Of a DNA stretch of 64,000 nucleotides, positions 1 through 9,414 are shown one piece after another. Source of the DNA: Thermoplasmatota archaeon (GTDB lineage: Archaea > Thermoplasmatota > E2 > DHVEG-1); contig JAUXAU010000001.1 in the NCBI GenBank assembly GCA_030619765.1, positions 1-64,000 of the forward strand, given 5' to 3'. Within the stretch, counting starts at the first letter, position 1. Every line of letters starts with the position of its first letter. The notes under the pieces were generated by a model, which worked only from the letters and a program-made list of their open reading frames with translations, made no database searches and was not told the origin of the DNA. The position numbers and the translations under genes were made by a program.

Positions 1-166
1 CAACTGCAACGGGAGCAAAAGCTCTTGTCAGGATAAAGGCTGCAGCAAGTGCAACAGAATATGTGAATTGGGACGATTTTATGTTGAAGCATTTTGGTAA
101 AACCAATGAATATGGACATCAATTTAGAGACATTGGACATAATAATCATGTTGCATAGGAGAGTCA

Positions 167-1525
167 ATGCCTACTAATTCTTGGCAATATCCAATATCTC
201 TTGAACACGATACAGGTTGGATTGTCTGTAATGATTGGACAAATCAGCATCTTGGAGACACTGTAGGTGCAAATATTGTTCACAACTTCGGAAAGCATCT
301 TAGAGAATTTGTAGTAAAAGTATTTATAAGTTCAGATGGAACAGATGCTAATTCGCATGTCGCAGAACATGTAACAGATGGTAATGTTGGATATACTATA
401 CACGAAGTTGATGATAACACAATAAGGGTTCAAACAGGATCAGGAGGAGTTGCATATAGTAGGGATTCTGATGGAGCCACTACATTAGTTACAAATGGTG
501 AAAGATATAGAGTAATTTGTAGATATGGTGTTCAAGGTTCTAAAGGTAATACAGGAGATACAGGTGCAACTGGTGATACAGGTCCTCAAGGAGAGACAGG
601 GGATACAGGTGCAACCGGCCCTGCAGGAGCGGATGGAATAGATTGGAATGCTGAAGATACTTATGCTGTAAGTAATACCATTTTTTATGAGGGTATTAGG
701 TATACCGCACTTCAAGAAAGTATCAATAAGCAACCAGATATTGAACCGACTTATTGGGATGAAGTTAAAATTTATCTCGACGACATGCCACTTGGTGCAG
801 TTATTCCTTGGTACAAAGCATTAGAAGCACGGTCTCAAACTGCCCTCTCAACTGGTACCGCAGATGGTGATATCAAAAACCATTTAATAGATTCAGGAGC
901 ATCCTTTGAGACTGATGGAGTTGCGGTTGGTTCAATCGTTTGGAACTTGACAGATAAGATCTTTGCTGAGGTCACTGTAGTCAATAGTGGGACTGATCTA
1001 ACTCTAAGTTCTGATGCACTTCCTGACGGAAATGAATCATACGGTGTCTATGCTGAACCCTCCCCTCCTACTGGATGGGAAATATGTGATGGTTCTACAA
1101 TAGACGATGCAGATAGTCCCTTTGACGGATTAGTTATTCCAGACTATCGTGGTACTAGTTCGAAACTTGTCCTCCTCGATGAAAGTGATAGAAGTGCTGA
1201 TTGGGATATAAATGTCAATCCGACTACATCATGGGTAGAGTGCGATTTAGGCCCAAGCGGAAGTGGAAAGTGCCCAGAGGGGACGAAGGCTTTGTTTGGA
1301 TTTATTTATATGAATAAAGCAGATAATATAGGAATATTGGAGATACGTGATGGAACTTCAAGTGAAACTAATTTTCATAAGGTTGACTATGTACATGCAG
1401 CGGTGAGTACGTTTACTATGCTCGCAATAATAAAAGCGACAAATGGCATATTTGATATTAAGGAGCGTGATAGTAATAATAAGATAACAACTTTTATATT
1501 TCAGCCATGGGGCTATCAAATATGA
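167..1525 (+). CDS. Tail fibre/collar-like protein with collagen-like GXX repeats
   Basis: ORF; GNTGDTGATGDTGPQGETGDTGATGPAGADG collagen-like stretch, common in phage tail fibres. Confidence 0.75.
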   Translation: MPTNSWQYPISLEHDTGWIVCNDWTNQHLGDTVGANIVHNFGKHLREFVVKVFISSDGTDANSHVAEHVTDGNVGYTIHEVDDNTIRVQTGSGGVAYSRDSDGATTLVTNGERYRVICRYGVQGSKGNTGDTGATGDTGPQGETGDTGATGPAGADGIDWNAEDTYAVSNTIFYEGIRYTALQESINKQPDIEPTYWDEVKIYLDDMPLGAVIPWYKALEARSQTALSTGTADGDIKNHLIDSGASFETDGVAVGSIVWNLTDKIFAEVTVVNSGTDLTLSSDALPDGNESYGVYAEPSPPTGWEICDGSTIDDADSPFDGLVIPDYRGTSSKLVLLDESDRSADWDINVNPTTSWVECDLGPSGSGKCPEGTKALFGFIYMNKADNIGILEIRDGTSSETNFHKVDYVHAAVSTFTMLAIIKATNGIFDIKERDSNNKITTFIFQPWGYQI

Positions 1526-1857
1526 GAAAATATATCTGTGAATATCGAGGCGATAAACTCTATGTCCGTGGTGCTTGTTGTGTCAATCGAGAGACAGGTG
1601 AACTTAAAGAGGATTATTCAGATTGGATTGTGAGAGAGCTTGATGTACCAACACCTGGTATACTTGCTGATGAAGGGCGACTGATCTGGAGGGTAGCTGC
1701 CAAAGGCATAGTAGTTAGGGAACCATCCGATTTGACAGCAAAAGAGATAGCAGCCAAAGAGAAAGCGGAGTATGCCAAACGACTACTGGAGATAGTGGCA
1801 GGACTTGAGGAGAAAATAAGAATATTAGAGTTAAAGAAAGGGATTGAAATAGAATGA
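1507..1857 (+). CDS. Hypothetical protein
   Basis: ORF with short overlaps to both neighbours. Confidence 0.6.
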   Translation: MGLSNMRKYICEYRGDKLYVRGACCVNRETGELKEDYSDWIVRELDVPTPGILADEGRLIWRVAAKGIVVREPSDLTAKEIAAKEKAEYAKRLLEIVAGLEEKIRILELKKGIEIE

Positions 1858-2456
1858 GCAATAGTTTAGCAACGTTAATAATAAAAAAGAAGTTCAACTC
1901 TGCTGTTGTGCATAACTTCGATGTACATGGAGACTTAACTCTTGTAGGAGATGGTAGAGTAACAAATCATGTTGTAATAGAAGCAGAAGCGTTTAAACTA
2001 GTTGGTGTTAAACCAGCTACTGAAAACTCAGAGGGTGTCTTTGTTACATTAGATTTTGTACATACTGCCGAGAAAGAGGCTCGTACTCAACAGTTCGTGC
2101 CTTATCGTTGGGATGAATCTACAGATATAAAATTAAGAATTGACTGGCTTTGCGATGTAGATGCTACTGGAGGAGCTGTTGTTTGGGGAATTGAATATAT
2201 AGCAATAAAAGACAATGAGGCTGTTGATGGGGCTACTACAACTATTACAGAAGCTTGTGTAGGAGCAGGAGCAGGTTTACTTCAAAGAAGTGAACTTACT
2301 GTTAAAATACTAGCTGCAAACGTAGAAGCGGATGACATTTCAGGAATTCGTATTTTTCGAGACCATGATGCAGCAGGTGATACATTAGATCAAACGGCAC
2401 GATTTGTTGCACTGCATCTTCATTTCGTCAGAAATAAAATTGGCGGTCCAATTTAA
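1854..2456 (+). CDS. Hypothetical (putative virion) protein
   Basis: ORF, ATGA overlap with previous gene. Confidence 0.6.
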   Translation: MSNSLATLIIKKKFNSAVVHNFDVHGDLTLVGDGRVTNHVVIEAEAFKLVGVKPATENSEGVFVTLDFVHTAEKEARTQQFVPYRWDESTDIKLRIDWLCDVDATGGAVVWGIEYIAIKDNEAVDGATTTITEACVGAGAGLLQRSELTVKILAANVEADDISGIRIFRDHDAAGDTLDQTARFVALHLHFVRNKIGGPI

Positions 2457-2467
2457 AGGAGAAGATA

Positions 2468-2719
2468 ATGAAATCATCTAATAATTATACTGTAAGATGG
2501 ATAGCTATTATTGTTGGACTTGTCATTTGCTTTTCAAGTATCACATTAAATATTGTACAAGCAACTGCAATCACTCGGACAGAAAATAATCATGAACGAA
2601 TTTTAAGCAATACAAAAAAAGTACAAGAGTTAGAAACGCAATGGGCAGTAATAGAAAATGAACTTATTCATGTAAACAGAAAGCTGGAAACACTTTTAGA
2701 TGAGATAAGGATGAAGTAA
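2468..2719 (+). CDS. Small single-TM protein with coiled-coil tail (holin/spanin-like)
   Basis: ORF; RBS ggagaag; N-terminal hydrophobic helix followed by a charged helix. Confidence 0.5.
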   Translation: MKSSNNYTVRWIAIIVGLVICFSSITLNIVQATAITRTENNHERILSNTKKVQELETQWAVIENELIHVNRKLETLLDEIRMK

Positions 2720-2720
2720 A

Positions 2721-3512
2721 ATGAAAACGGATTATCATTCACAACTACTTTCATTTGTATTTGCTTGTCGTTACAAAGAAGCAAGTCAAATATTAAAGAC
2801 AATGCCACCTCATCTACGATTAAACTACATTGGACTCGCTCTTACACAAATGAAAATCAATTATGGTATTGGAGAAAAAGATATAAAAGGAGGTGCTCGA
2901 TTTCGAATACATAAACTTTCATTTAGTTCTAATGCTCCTGCAACTTGGAAGAGAGGAAAAAAATGGGGCAATAATCCTCCTGGACTTGAGTGTGGATTCT
3001 TTGTAGAACTGATTCTTTATATGGCAGGGATAACAAATGGATACATTTTAAATTATAGAGGATTAAGGGATGTACCAAAATCGAGTAAGTTGTTTAAGGA
3101 AGCTAGTAGATGGGATTCAAATTATAAGGTCAACTGGGTGCCGACGAAAAAAAATTCTCATACAATTATTGAAGACGCGGGACTTTGCAAGGCCTGGGCA
3201 ATGACTCCACATTTACTCTATTTTAGAAGAGAATTTGTGCCTGTTGATATTCCTAAAGTTGGTGACTTGATATTCATGACTGAGAGAAATATTCAGGATG
3301 GATGGAGCGCACATGTTGGAATATGGGGACAAGATAAAACAGGAGAAGGTATTATTCATAGTACTCCAATTGTATCGAAATATGCTGTTCGAGAATCAGG
3401 TCCTAAGTTCACTCGATTAAGTGATCCATATTTCACAGAATATCTCAAACCACAGATGAAAAAATGGGAGAGATGGTTTGGATCTTGTGCGACAAGATTA
3501 AAGGAGGTGTAG
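2721..3512 (+). CDS. NlpC/P60-like cysteine peptidase, putative endolysin
   Basis: LECGFFVELILYMAG (Cys motif), VGDLIFMTERNIQDGWSAHVGIWGQD (His motif). Confidence 0.55.
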   Translation: MKTDYHSQLLSFVFACRYKEASQILKTMPPHLRLNYIGLALTQMKINYGIGEKDIKGGARFRIHKLSFSSNAPATWKRGKKWGNNPPGLECGFFVELILYMAGITNGYILNYRGLRDVPKSSKLFKEASRWDSNYKVNWVPTKKNSHTIIEDAGLCKAWAMTPHLLYFRREFVPVDIPKVGDLIFMTERNIQDGWSAHVGIWGQDKTGEGIIHSTPIVSKYAVRESGPKFTRLSDPYFTEYLKPQMKKWERWFGSCATRLKEV

Positions 3513-3513
3513 G

Positions 3514-3594
3514 ATGAAAGATTTTTTTGTAATGTTGGGAAAAAGATTTAAGGCTCTTGTAGCCAAGTTGTTCTCATTAGGAACAATACAATGA
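3514..3594 (+). CDS. Small hypothetical protein (26 aa)
   Basis: aaggaggtgtagg RBS then MKDFFVMLGKRFKALVAKLFSLGTIQ. Confidence 0.4.
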   Translation: MKDFFVMLGKRFKALVAKLFSLGTIQ

Positions 3595-3607
3595 GGAGTA
3601 GCCAGCA

Positions 3608-3721
3608 TGTTTTTCTGGACGGGAAAGCTCCCATGGTATGGGTGGTTAGCTTCTACAGTATTGTTTCTTGGAATTCGTTTTGTGAAAGAGCTGAAAGGAG
3701 TTGGTTGGTTTGGCAAATAAG
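3608..3721 (+). CDS. Small membrane protein
   Basis: MFFWTGKLPWYGWLASTVLFLGIRFVKELKGVGWFGK; hydrophobic segment. Confidence 0.4.
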
Positions 3722-4096
3722 ATGTTAAAATGGCTGAAAAAGGTGTGGAAGGTTCTTTTACGAATTATCCCCTGGGTGATTACTACTTTAATTTTTTTGT
3801 TCGCTGCGAAGAAGGTGACGGGTCTTGTTCGTACCGCTATAGTAGGTGACGTGAAAGAGCCTTCCAATTTTCACTTGATTCCAGGAAAAGACAATGAGAT
3901 CATTATCTTAAATAGTAAAGGAAATTACGATACTGTAAAACTGGAAAAGGGAGTGAAAGCAAGCAAAGTAACGGCTGCAGGTATTGCGGAAGGAGGCAAA
4001 GTACATGTGGAAATTAAACATAAAAAATCTATGGAAAGTTGGATTGATTCTAATAATGCTAATGGGAGTAGTGCCAAAAGTTATTGGGGAAAATAA
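3701..4096 (+). CDS. Membrane-anchored hypothetical protein
   Basis: ORF with N-terminal TM. Confidence 0.5.
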   Translation: MVGLANKMLKWLKKVWKVLLRIIPWVITTLIFLFAAKKVTGLVRTAIVGDVKEPSNFHLIPGKDNEIIILNSKGNYDTVKLEKGVKASKVTAAGIAEGGKVHVEIKHKKSMESWIDSNNANGSSAKSYWGK

Positions 4097-4490
4097 ACTT
4101 TGTGTCGTCAACAGTATTGAAGTAGAGATAGAATCTGACAACAGATTAGATACTCCAGAAAAAGTTGATAAATGGTTGAGTAAAATGTCTTATAATCAAC
4201 TTATTGGAATTGTAATGATATGGGATCAAATCCTTAATGCAACGCCTAATATCTTTTTTCCTGATGTGGTGGCTATTCTTGTTGACAGAGATTTGCATGT
4301 TACTCAGAAGGATTCAAAAGAGTTCGGTACAATTGATATTGCAGGTAGATTAAATTACAACTTTTATTTTCCTTCATTTATAATAAAAGATTGGATGCCT
4401 AAAAAGAAAGGGCCGAGTTTGGTTCCCTATTTAGTTGTAGGAGGGATTGGAGTGACATGTGGAATTTTCCTTGCAGCTTTAATAAAATGA
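3984..4490 (+). CDS. Membrane protein, hypothetical
   Basis: ORF, N- and C-terminal hydrophobic helices; start uncertain. Confidence 0.45.
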   Translation: MRKEAKYMWKLNIKNLWKVGLILIMLMGVVPKVIGENKLCVVNSIEVEIESDNRLDTPEKVDKWLSKMSYNQLIGIVMIWDQILNATPNIFFPDVVAILVDRDLHVTQKDSKEFGTIDIAGRLNYNFYFPSFIIKDWMPKKKGPSLVPYLVVGGIGVTCGIFLAALIK

Positions 4491-4618
4491 AAGAAGTCTT
4501 TATTGAATCTAAAATTGTCAAAGAAATTTCTATTGTCTCATTTGTTGTTAAAAGCATAGAAATAGAATCTAAAGTTGTAAAAGAGATCAAAATAATTTCA
4601 AAGGTTTAGAGGATTGGT

Positions 4619-4897
4619 ATGGATTCGTTGCAAGCGTTTATAAATCAGAAGTTGTTAGTACACTCAGTTGCCGGAGATGTATCAGGAGCAACTGCCGGCG
4701 TAAAATATTTTTCCCCGGAGGGAGTGTCTGGATTTGTTGCAGGGACTGTTTCAGGTACAGATCACTTGACGGCAACTATTGGAACTGGAGTCCTAAATGC
4801 AGAAGGAACTTGGAAAGTGAAATCCAGAATTCTTTTAGGAGGATTTGAGTATTTGGGCCCTAGTGTAGAACTAACCATATTGGGAAGGGATGAATAA
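4619..4897 (+). CDS. Hypothetical (beta-rich, virion-like)
   Basis: ORF between coding neighbours. Confidence 0.5.
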   Translation: MDSLQAFINQKLLVHSVAGDVSGATAGVKYFSPEGVSGFVAGTVSGTDHLTATIGTGVLNAEGTWKVKSRILLGGFEYLGPSVELTILGRDE

Positions 4898-5494
4898 ATG
4901 AAAATATTGATTTTGGCTCCTCATGTGGATGACGCAGAATTGGGATTAGGGGCAACTATAGCAAAACTTGGAGTTGAAAATAATCATGAAATAGTTGTTC
5001 GCACTTTTTCATACGTGTACGATAAACAAGACTTGCTGGGAGAATTTGTAGACTCAATGGATGTATTGAATGTTACAGATAGACACTGGTACAATTTTCC
5101 TACACGTCATTTTGTAGAGCGTCGTCAGGATATTCTTGATGCCATGATAAAGTTAAGGGATGCAGAAAATCCAGATGTTGTCTACACACCTTGCAGTGCA
5201 GATACACATCAAGATCATAAAGTGATCTATGAAGAGTCTGTAAGGGCATTCAAAAGATGTACCATTCTTGGATATGAAATTCCTAGAAATGCTTTTAAGT
5301 TTGTACCTCAACTTTTTGAGAAGTTGTTCTACACAGATGTTGAACGAAAATGGGAAGCATTGAAGTGTTATGAATCTCAACTTGGAAGGTTGTATTTTAA
5401 TAAAGACTTTATTTTTGGGTTGGCTCATGTAAGAGGCGTGCAGGCTAACACAGTCTTAGCAGAATCTTTTGAAGTCATACAAATGATAAAATGA
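4898..5494 (+). CDS. PIG-L/LmbE-family N-acetylglucosaminyl deacetylase-like protein
   Basis: MKILILAPHVDDAELGLGATIAKL (PHxDDxE motif), HQDH. Confidence 0.85.
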   Translation: MKILILAPHVDDAELGLGATIAKLGVENNHEIVVRTFSYVYDKQDLLGEFVDSMDVLNVTDRHWYNFPTRHFVERRQDILDAMIKLRDAENPDVVYTPCSADTHQDHKVIYEESVRAFKRCTILGYEIPRNAFKFVPQLFEKLFYTDVERKWEALKCYESQLGRLYFNKDFIFGLAHVRGVQANTVLAESFEVIQMIK

Positions 5495-6516
5495 CTACAA
5501 TACTATTAACGGGTGTAGGAGCGCCAGGAACAGCAGGCACATTGTACGCTTTAAGAAATAATGGTGAACAAAAAGTTAGAATAATTGGGGTTGACACAGA
5601 TAAGGATGCTATTGGAAAATATCTTATTGACAAGTTTTATACTGTTCTATCTCCCCAACTTCCTAAGTATATTCCTAAGTTAGTGCAAATATGTGAAGAA
5701 GAAAAAGTTGATGTTATCCTTCCGCAAACCACTGCCGAGCTTCAAATCTTATCTATTAACAGACAAGAGCTCCCATCAGTTGCAATTTCTAATCCTTATG
5801 CAATTTTCATTGCAAACAATAAATCACAAGTTATGAAATTGTTTAAAGAACATGGTTTCCCTACACCTGCATATTGTCTGGTGTACACAAGAAAGCAATT
5901 GGAAAAAGTTGTTTGTGAATACGGTTACCCTACAACTCCTGTAGTTGTTAAATCACCTTGTTCAAGTGGTGGAAGAGGTGTTCGAATTTTGCAGAAAGAA
6001 AAACAAGGGAAGTTTTTTTCAGAAAAACCCAATGGATTATATTGCAGTCTGAAAAGTTTGTTGGTGCAACTGGGTGATTATTTTCCACCTGTTGTAGTGA
6101 TGGAATACTTGCCTGGGGATGAATATACAGTTGATTGTTTTAGAGGAAGGGATGTGAAATTTGCAGTGCCAAGAAAGAGATTGAAGATAAGGGATGGAAT
6201 CACTTTTGATTCGGTTGTAGAGTTGAGGAAAGATTTGATTGACTATTCTTTGTGGGCTGCAAAAGAAATGGATTTAAAATATGCTTTTGGGTTTCAATAT
6301 AAACTTGATTCTAAGAGAGTGCCAAAAATTCTTGAATGTAATCCAAGAGTACAAGGAACGATGGTTGCGAGTTATTTTTCCGGGGCGAATATTATTTGGA
6401 TGGCAGTTACTGAGTGTTTAAATGGACCTGTGAAAGAAACACCTGTCCTTCGTTCTGGCAGTCGGCTTATAAGATATTGGGGTGGAGTGGATACACACAG
6501 TGGCTATACAATTTAG
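5491..6516 (+). CDS. ATP-grasp (carbamoyl-phosphate synthase-like) protein
   Basis: VVVKSPCSSGGRGVRI, VVMEYLPGDEYTVDCF, LECNPRVQG. Confidence 0.8.
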   Translation: MTTILLTGVGAPGTAGTLYALRNNGEQKVRIIGVDTDKDAIGKYLIDKFYTVLSPQLPKYIPKLVQICEEEKVDVILPQTTAELQILSINRQELPSVAISNPYAIFIANNKSQVMKLFKEHGFPTPAYCLVYTRKQLEKVVCEYGYPTTPVVVKSPCSSGGRGVRILQKEKQGKFFSEKPNGLYCSLKSLLVQLGDYFPPVVVMEYLPGDEYTVDCFRGRDVKFAVPRKRLKIRDGITFDSVVELRKDLIDYSLWAAKEMDLKYAFGFQYKLDSKRVPKILECNPRVQGTMVASYFSGANIIWMAVTECLNGPVKETPVLRSGSRLIRYWGGVDTHSGYTI

Positions 6517-7111
6517 AAAACCTTATATTTCCCACTTACACACCAGTTTTGCAGATGGTGAAATGTCTGTAGAAAATTACTTCAGCTTCGCAAGAGATCA
6601 TGGATACAAGGAATTGATCTTTTTGGAACATGTTAGGATGAAACCATCTTATGATGTATCTGAATTTGTTGCGCAGATTAGAGATTGTTCGAGCAGGTAT
6701 AATATAAGGGGAAGAGTTGGGTTCGAAGCTGCTCTTTTAAAAAGTGGCCAGTTGGACATCAGTTCCGAAGCCTTGAAATATGCAGACGTGTTGGGGATTG
6801 CCGTGCACAGATTTTCTAATAATTTAGAACAATTTTTATTGGCTTTTAGTAAAGTGCTTAGAATGTATCCTGATAAGGTGAAGGTGTGGGTTCATCCTGG
6901 GTTGTATCTGAAGAAGAGAAAGATGTTGGATGAGAAGGCGTTGTTGTATATAAAGATGTTAAAAATTGCGGTGAATGAGGGATGCTTGATTGAAAGGAAT
7001 CTTAAGTATGGACTCATCCCACAGAAGCTGTGCAAGATAATACCTCAGAAGAAGTTGATTGTAGGAGTTGATTCTCATACAAATAAAGACTTACTGGTAC
7101 GTTCAGAGTAG
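6482..7111 (+). CDS. PHP-domain phosphoesterase-like protein
   Basis: ISHLHTSFADGEMSVENYFSFARDHGYKELIFLEH; overlaps preceding ATP-grasp gene. Confidence 0.6.
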   Translation: MEWIHTVAIQFRKPYISHLHTSFADGEMSVENYFSFARDHGYKELIFLEHVRMKPSYDVSEFVAQIRDCSSRYNIRGRVGFEAALLKSGQLDISSEALKYADVLGIAVHRFSNNLEQFLLAFSKVLRMYPDKVKVWVHPGLYLKKRKMLDEKALLYIKMLKIAVNEGCLIERNLKYGLIPQKLCKIIPQKKLIVGVDSHTNKDLLVRSE

Positions 7112-7310
7112 GCTGAGAATAGCCAAAAACGGCCCTTAGAGGCCCTCTAAGGTACCTTCGTTTAAAGAATGGTATATAGAGACCTTTTGGTAGAACAAAG
7201 GCGTTCAAAGTAGATTAAGAATAGCCAGGAACGACCCTCAGAGGCCCTGTGTGGCCTTGTGATAACAAAATGGAGTAATATACCTTTCTATAGAACAAAG
7301 GTGTTTCTAG
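7098..7310 (+). repeat. Two diverged ~100-nt direct repeats with internal hairpins
   Basis: TTCAGAGTAGGCTGAGAATAGCC...AGAGGCCC...GTAGAACAAAGG vs TTCAAAGTAGATTAAGAATAGCC...AGAGGCCC...ATAGAACAAAGG; CCTTAGAG-GCC-CTCTAAGG hairpin in copy 1. Confidence 0.6.
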
Positions 7311-7330
7311 GAAAAATTGGACATGAAAAA

Positions 7331-7369
7331 AGGGATAGACTGCAAGAGCAATCTATCCCTTATTTTTTT
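7331..7369. terminator. Bidirectional intrinsic terminator at convergent gene junction
   Basis: AAGGGATAGA-ctgcaagagcaa-TCTATCCCTT followed by atttttttgg; A-tract on the other side. Confidence 0.75.
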
Positions 7370-7379
7370 GGAGCAAAAA

Positions 7380-7414
7380 GAGAGGGCATGCAGTGAAGCA
7401 TGCCCTCAAAAAGG
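7380..7414 (-). terminator. Intrinsic terminator for the minus-strand cluster
   Basis: GAGGGCATGC-agtgaa-GCATGCCCTC inverted repeat; T-run on the minus strand. Confidence 0.7.
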
Positions 7415-7434
7415 AGGAAGAAAATCTAAAAAGA

Positions 7435-8256
7435 TTACTTGGGATTGCTGAAGAACCGATTTGCGATCAGATGGTCAGTGGCCCTCCGACGCTGAATTGC
7501 ATGTATCTCATGTGAAGATATCTGCGTCAAGATATTCCATAGAGTGTATGCGGTGAAGGCGTCTGTTCCTCTAGCTATCATAACTCTTTTGACTTTTTTC
7601 TTGTCGTCCCTCTGGACGATGATCTGATTCCCCAACGCCTCGAGCATCTTTTCCTTGTATTTGGCAGCGATCAACGCTTCAGCAAGGATAAGCTTCAGAT
7701 AAGGCAGACCAGGATCAACCGACAACTTTTTCACAAAGCCCTTCATCTTCTTGATCGTCTCTTCAATCCGTGTCTCAAAAATAGGTGCAAGCACATCAAA
7801 GTTTATATTCTCTCCAATATGCCTTGCACGAATCTCTTCGGTCTTCCTTAGAACAACTGCACCATTGAGACACACCAGCCGATTCACACCAAAAGTTATT
7901 CCCAACGCCCTTGTCATGTCGTAGCTGTTCTGGACAATGATCATTGGATCAAACTCATCCCCAACTTTTTTAGGTGTAGGATCAAACCTTTTGGTGGGAA
8001 ATTTGATTGACATATCCATCCGCTGCCCAGAGTTAACTAGAGCAACTTCAGGCTCATCAAACTTCAATTTCAACTTGTCTAAGATACTGAACACAAAGTC
8101 GGCTGCTTCCTTGTGTCGAACCAGTTGGTATTTTCTACCAACAACTCCAAGATGCGCACCACCATCAGCTCTAAACAACACATCATGACGTGTATCCGTT
8201 CTGTCAGCCCTGTATAAGGGTTCCCTTACAACTTGGAAATCATAATTCTCTGTCAT
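7435..8256 (-). CDS. DUF932-family protein
   Basis: VLFRADGGAHLGVVGRKYQLVRHKEAADFV..., typical DUF932/phage-plasmid protein. Confidence 0.75.
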   Translation of the reverse strand: MTENYDFQVVREPLYRADRTDTRHDVLFRADGGAHLGVVGRKYQLVRHKEAADFVFSILDKLKLKFDEPEVALVNSGQRMDMSIKFPTKRFDPTPKKVGDEFDPMIIVQNSYDMTRALGITFGVNRLVCLNGAVVLRKTEEIRARHIGENINFDVLAPIFETRIEETIKKMKGFVKKLSVDPGLPYLKLILAEALIAAKYKEKMLEALGNQIIVQRDDKKKVKRVMIARGTDAFTAYTLWNILTQISSHEIHAIQRRRATDHLIANRFFSNPK

Positions 8257-8301
8257 TGCTATTCCTCCTAGAAAAATATTTTTGTAGGTCTTTTTTAGTT
8301 T

Positions 8302-8359
8302 CCTACGACAGCCTTGTTAGGCTGTTTCGTTTGATAACTAATCAAACTCATCAGATAGG
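8302..8359 (-). ncRNA. Type I hammerhead ribozyme HHR-1
   Basis: RC: CCTAT-CTGATGA-GTTTGAT-TAGTT-ATCAAAC-GAAA-CAGCC-taacaa-GGCTG-TC|GTAGG. All three stems pair; GUC cleavage triplet. Confidence 0.92.
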
Positions 8360-8369
8360 CTTTGGATAA

Positions 8370-8615
8370 TTACCAACTAACTCTTGTTTGGATAATCTTC
8401 CAAAGAAATGATTCCCATCTTTTTTCTGTTGGTTTCCATCTTTTTGGCTGCCAAGCAGCAAGATGAATTTTCACATTTCCATCACCCCATTGAGAATTTG
8501 CAATCGCGGCTGCAGAATTCTGATCGTTAGGAAAACACTCATCGTAACGAAGCATATCAATGGGAAAATGTCCCTTGCCCTCAACGGTAAAAGTATGTAA
8601 CATTCTACTTTCCAT
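8370..8615 (-). CDS. Hypothetical small protein
   Basis: ORF; taggaggaagag RBS. Confidence 0.65.
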   Translation of the reverse strand: MESRMLHTFTVEGKGHFPIDMLRYDECFPNDQNSAAAIANSQWGDGNVKIHLAAWQPKRWKPTEKRWESFLWKIIQTRVSW

Positions 8616-8706
8616 TTCTCTTCCTCCTAAATAAAATTTGTTGGACTAACTGTCCACCAAAGAGCTCCTTAGAGCCCTTCAGTTGAAAGTTGTCTTTCCC
8701 TACAGA

Positions 8707-8877
8707 TTATGTGTCGTTCTCGCTATACAGACAATCTTCTCGTAAAGCTTTGATAGCGTCTTCAAAAGCTGCATACTCTTCTTTAGTAATGGCTCCCTTG
8801 ATTGCGTACAAATCTTGTTTTTCATTGTACTCAAAGCGCTTCTGTAGGTTGTGTAAAAGCACTACACGTGTATCCAT
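8707..8877 (-). CDS. Small hypothetical protein (56 aa)
   Basis: MDTRVVLLHNLQKRFEYNEKQDLYAIKGAITKEEYAAFEDAIKALREDCLYSENDT; taggaggaacg RBS. Confidence 0.65.
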   Translation of the reverse strand: MDTRVVLLHNLQKRFEYNEKQDLYAIKGAITKEEYAAFEDAIKALREDCLYSENDT

Positions 8878-8914
8878 TTTCGTTCCTCCTAAAAGATTTA
8901 TTTGCGGTTTTCTA

Positions 8915-9118
8915 CTACTGTCCGCTTATGGCAGTCAATTTTTCATCAGTTTTGATACACCTATTACATATTTTACGAGATGATATTTTGCCACTGCGGT
9001 GATATCTTCGAATCAGAAAATACAATTCTCGACGAAAACATTTACCACATCGAGCGCACAAAGTCTCTAAACTATGTGCTTTCATAGTGATGACTTTTTT
9101 GCGAATTATTGTTTTCAT
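8915..9118 (-). CDS. Small Zn-finger-like protein
   Basis: CARCGKCF...SSRKICNRCIK; AGGAGG upstream. Confidence 0.55.
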   Translation of the reverse strand: MKTIIRKKVITMKAHSLETLCARCGKCFRRELYFLIRRYHRSGKISSRKICNRCIKTDEKLTAISGQ

Positions 9119-9148
9119 ATTTTTCCTCCTGAAAAATATTTGTGGTTT

Positions 9149-9209
9149 CCCACTAGCACCAACTTAATGGTGCTTTCGAATAGTTACCAACTATTTCTCA
9201 TCAGGTGAG
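9149..9209 (-). ncRNA. Type I hammerhead ribozyme HHR-2
   Basis: RC: CTCAC-CTGATGA-GAAATAGT-TGGTA-ACTATTC-GAAA-GCACC-attaagtt-GGTGC-TA|GTGGG; overlaps 3' end of upstream ORF (HSPDEK*). Confidence 0.88.
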
Positions 9210-9394
9210 TGACCATGTGCAGTTGCTTGAAACTTTGTCTCATCAAAATTAGGATCGTCCTTAGCAAATAAAGCACATAGATCATGATTGATTGAATCTA
9301 TAACACAACCAGCAATAGATCGTTTTGATGGATAATCACTGTATGCTTTTGCCAAAACATCAGCAAATTTTTTGTAGTCTTTCTTTGTCATCAT
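9191..9394 (-). CDS. Hypothetical small protein
   Basis: MMTKKDYKKFADVLAKAYSDYPSKRSIAGCVIDSINHDLCALFAKDDPNFDETKFQATAHGHSPDEK; RBS aggaggaag; ORF track extends to 9460. Confidence 0.65.
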   Translation of the reverse strand: MMTKKDYKKFADVLAKAYSDYPSKRSIAGCVIDSINHDLCALFAKDDPNFDETKFQATAHGHSPDEK

Positions 9395-9414
9395 TGTCTT
9401 CCTCCTGTAAAAAT

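Noticed and set aside
8880-8935. Possible extra hammerhead (CTGATGAAA on the minus strand near 8945)
   Set aside because: The CUGAUGA lies inside coding sequence and no GAAA / stem II / stem III / stem I arrangement follows.
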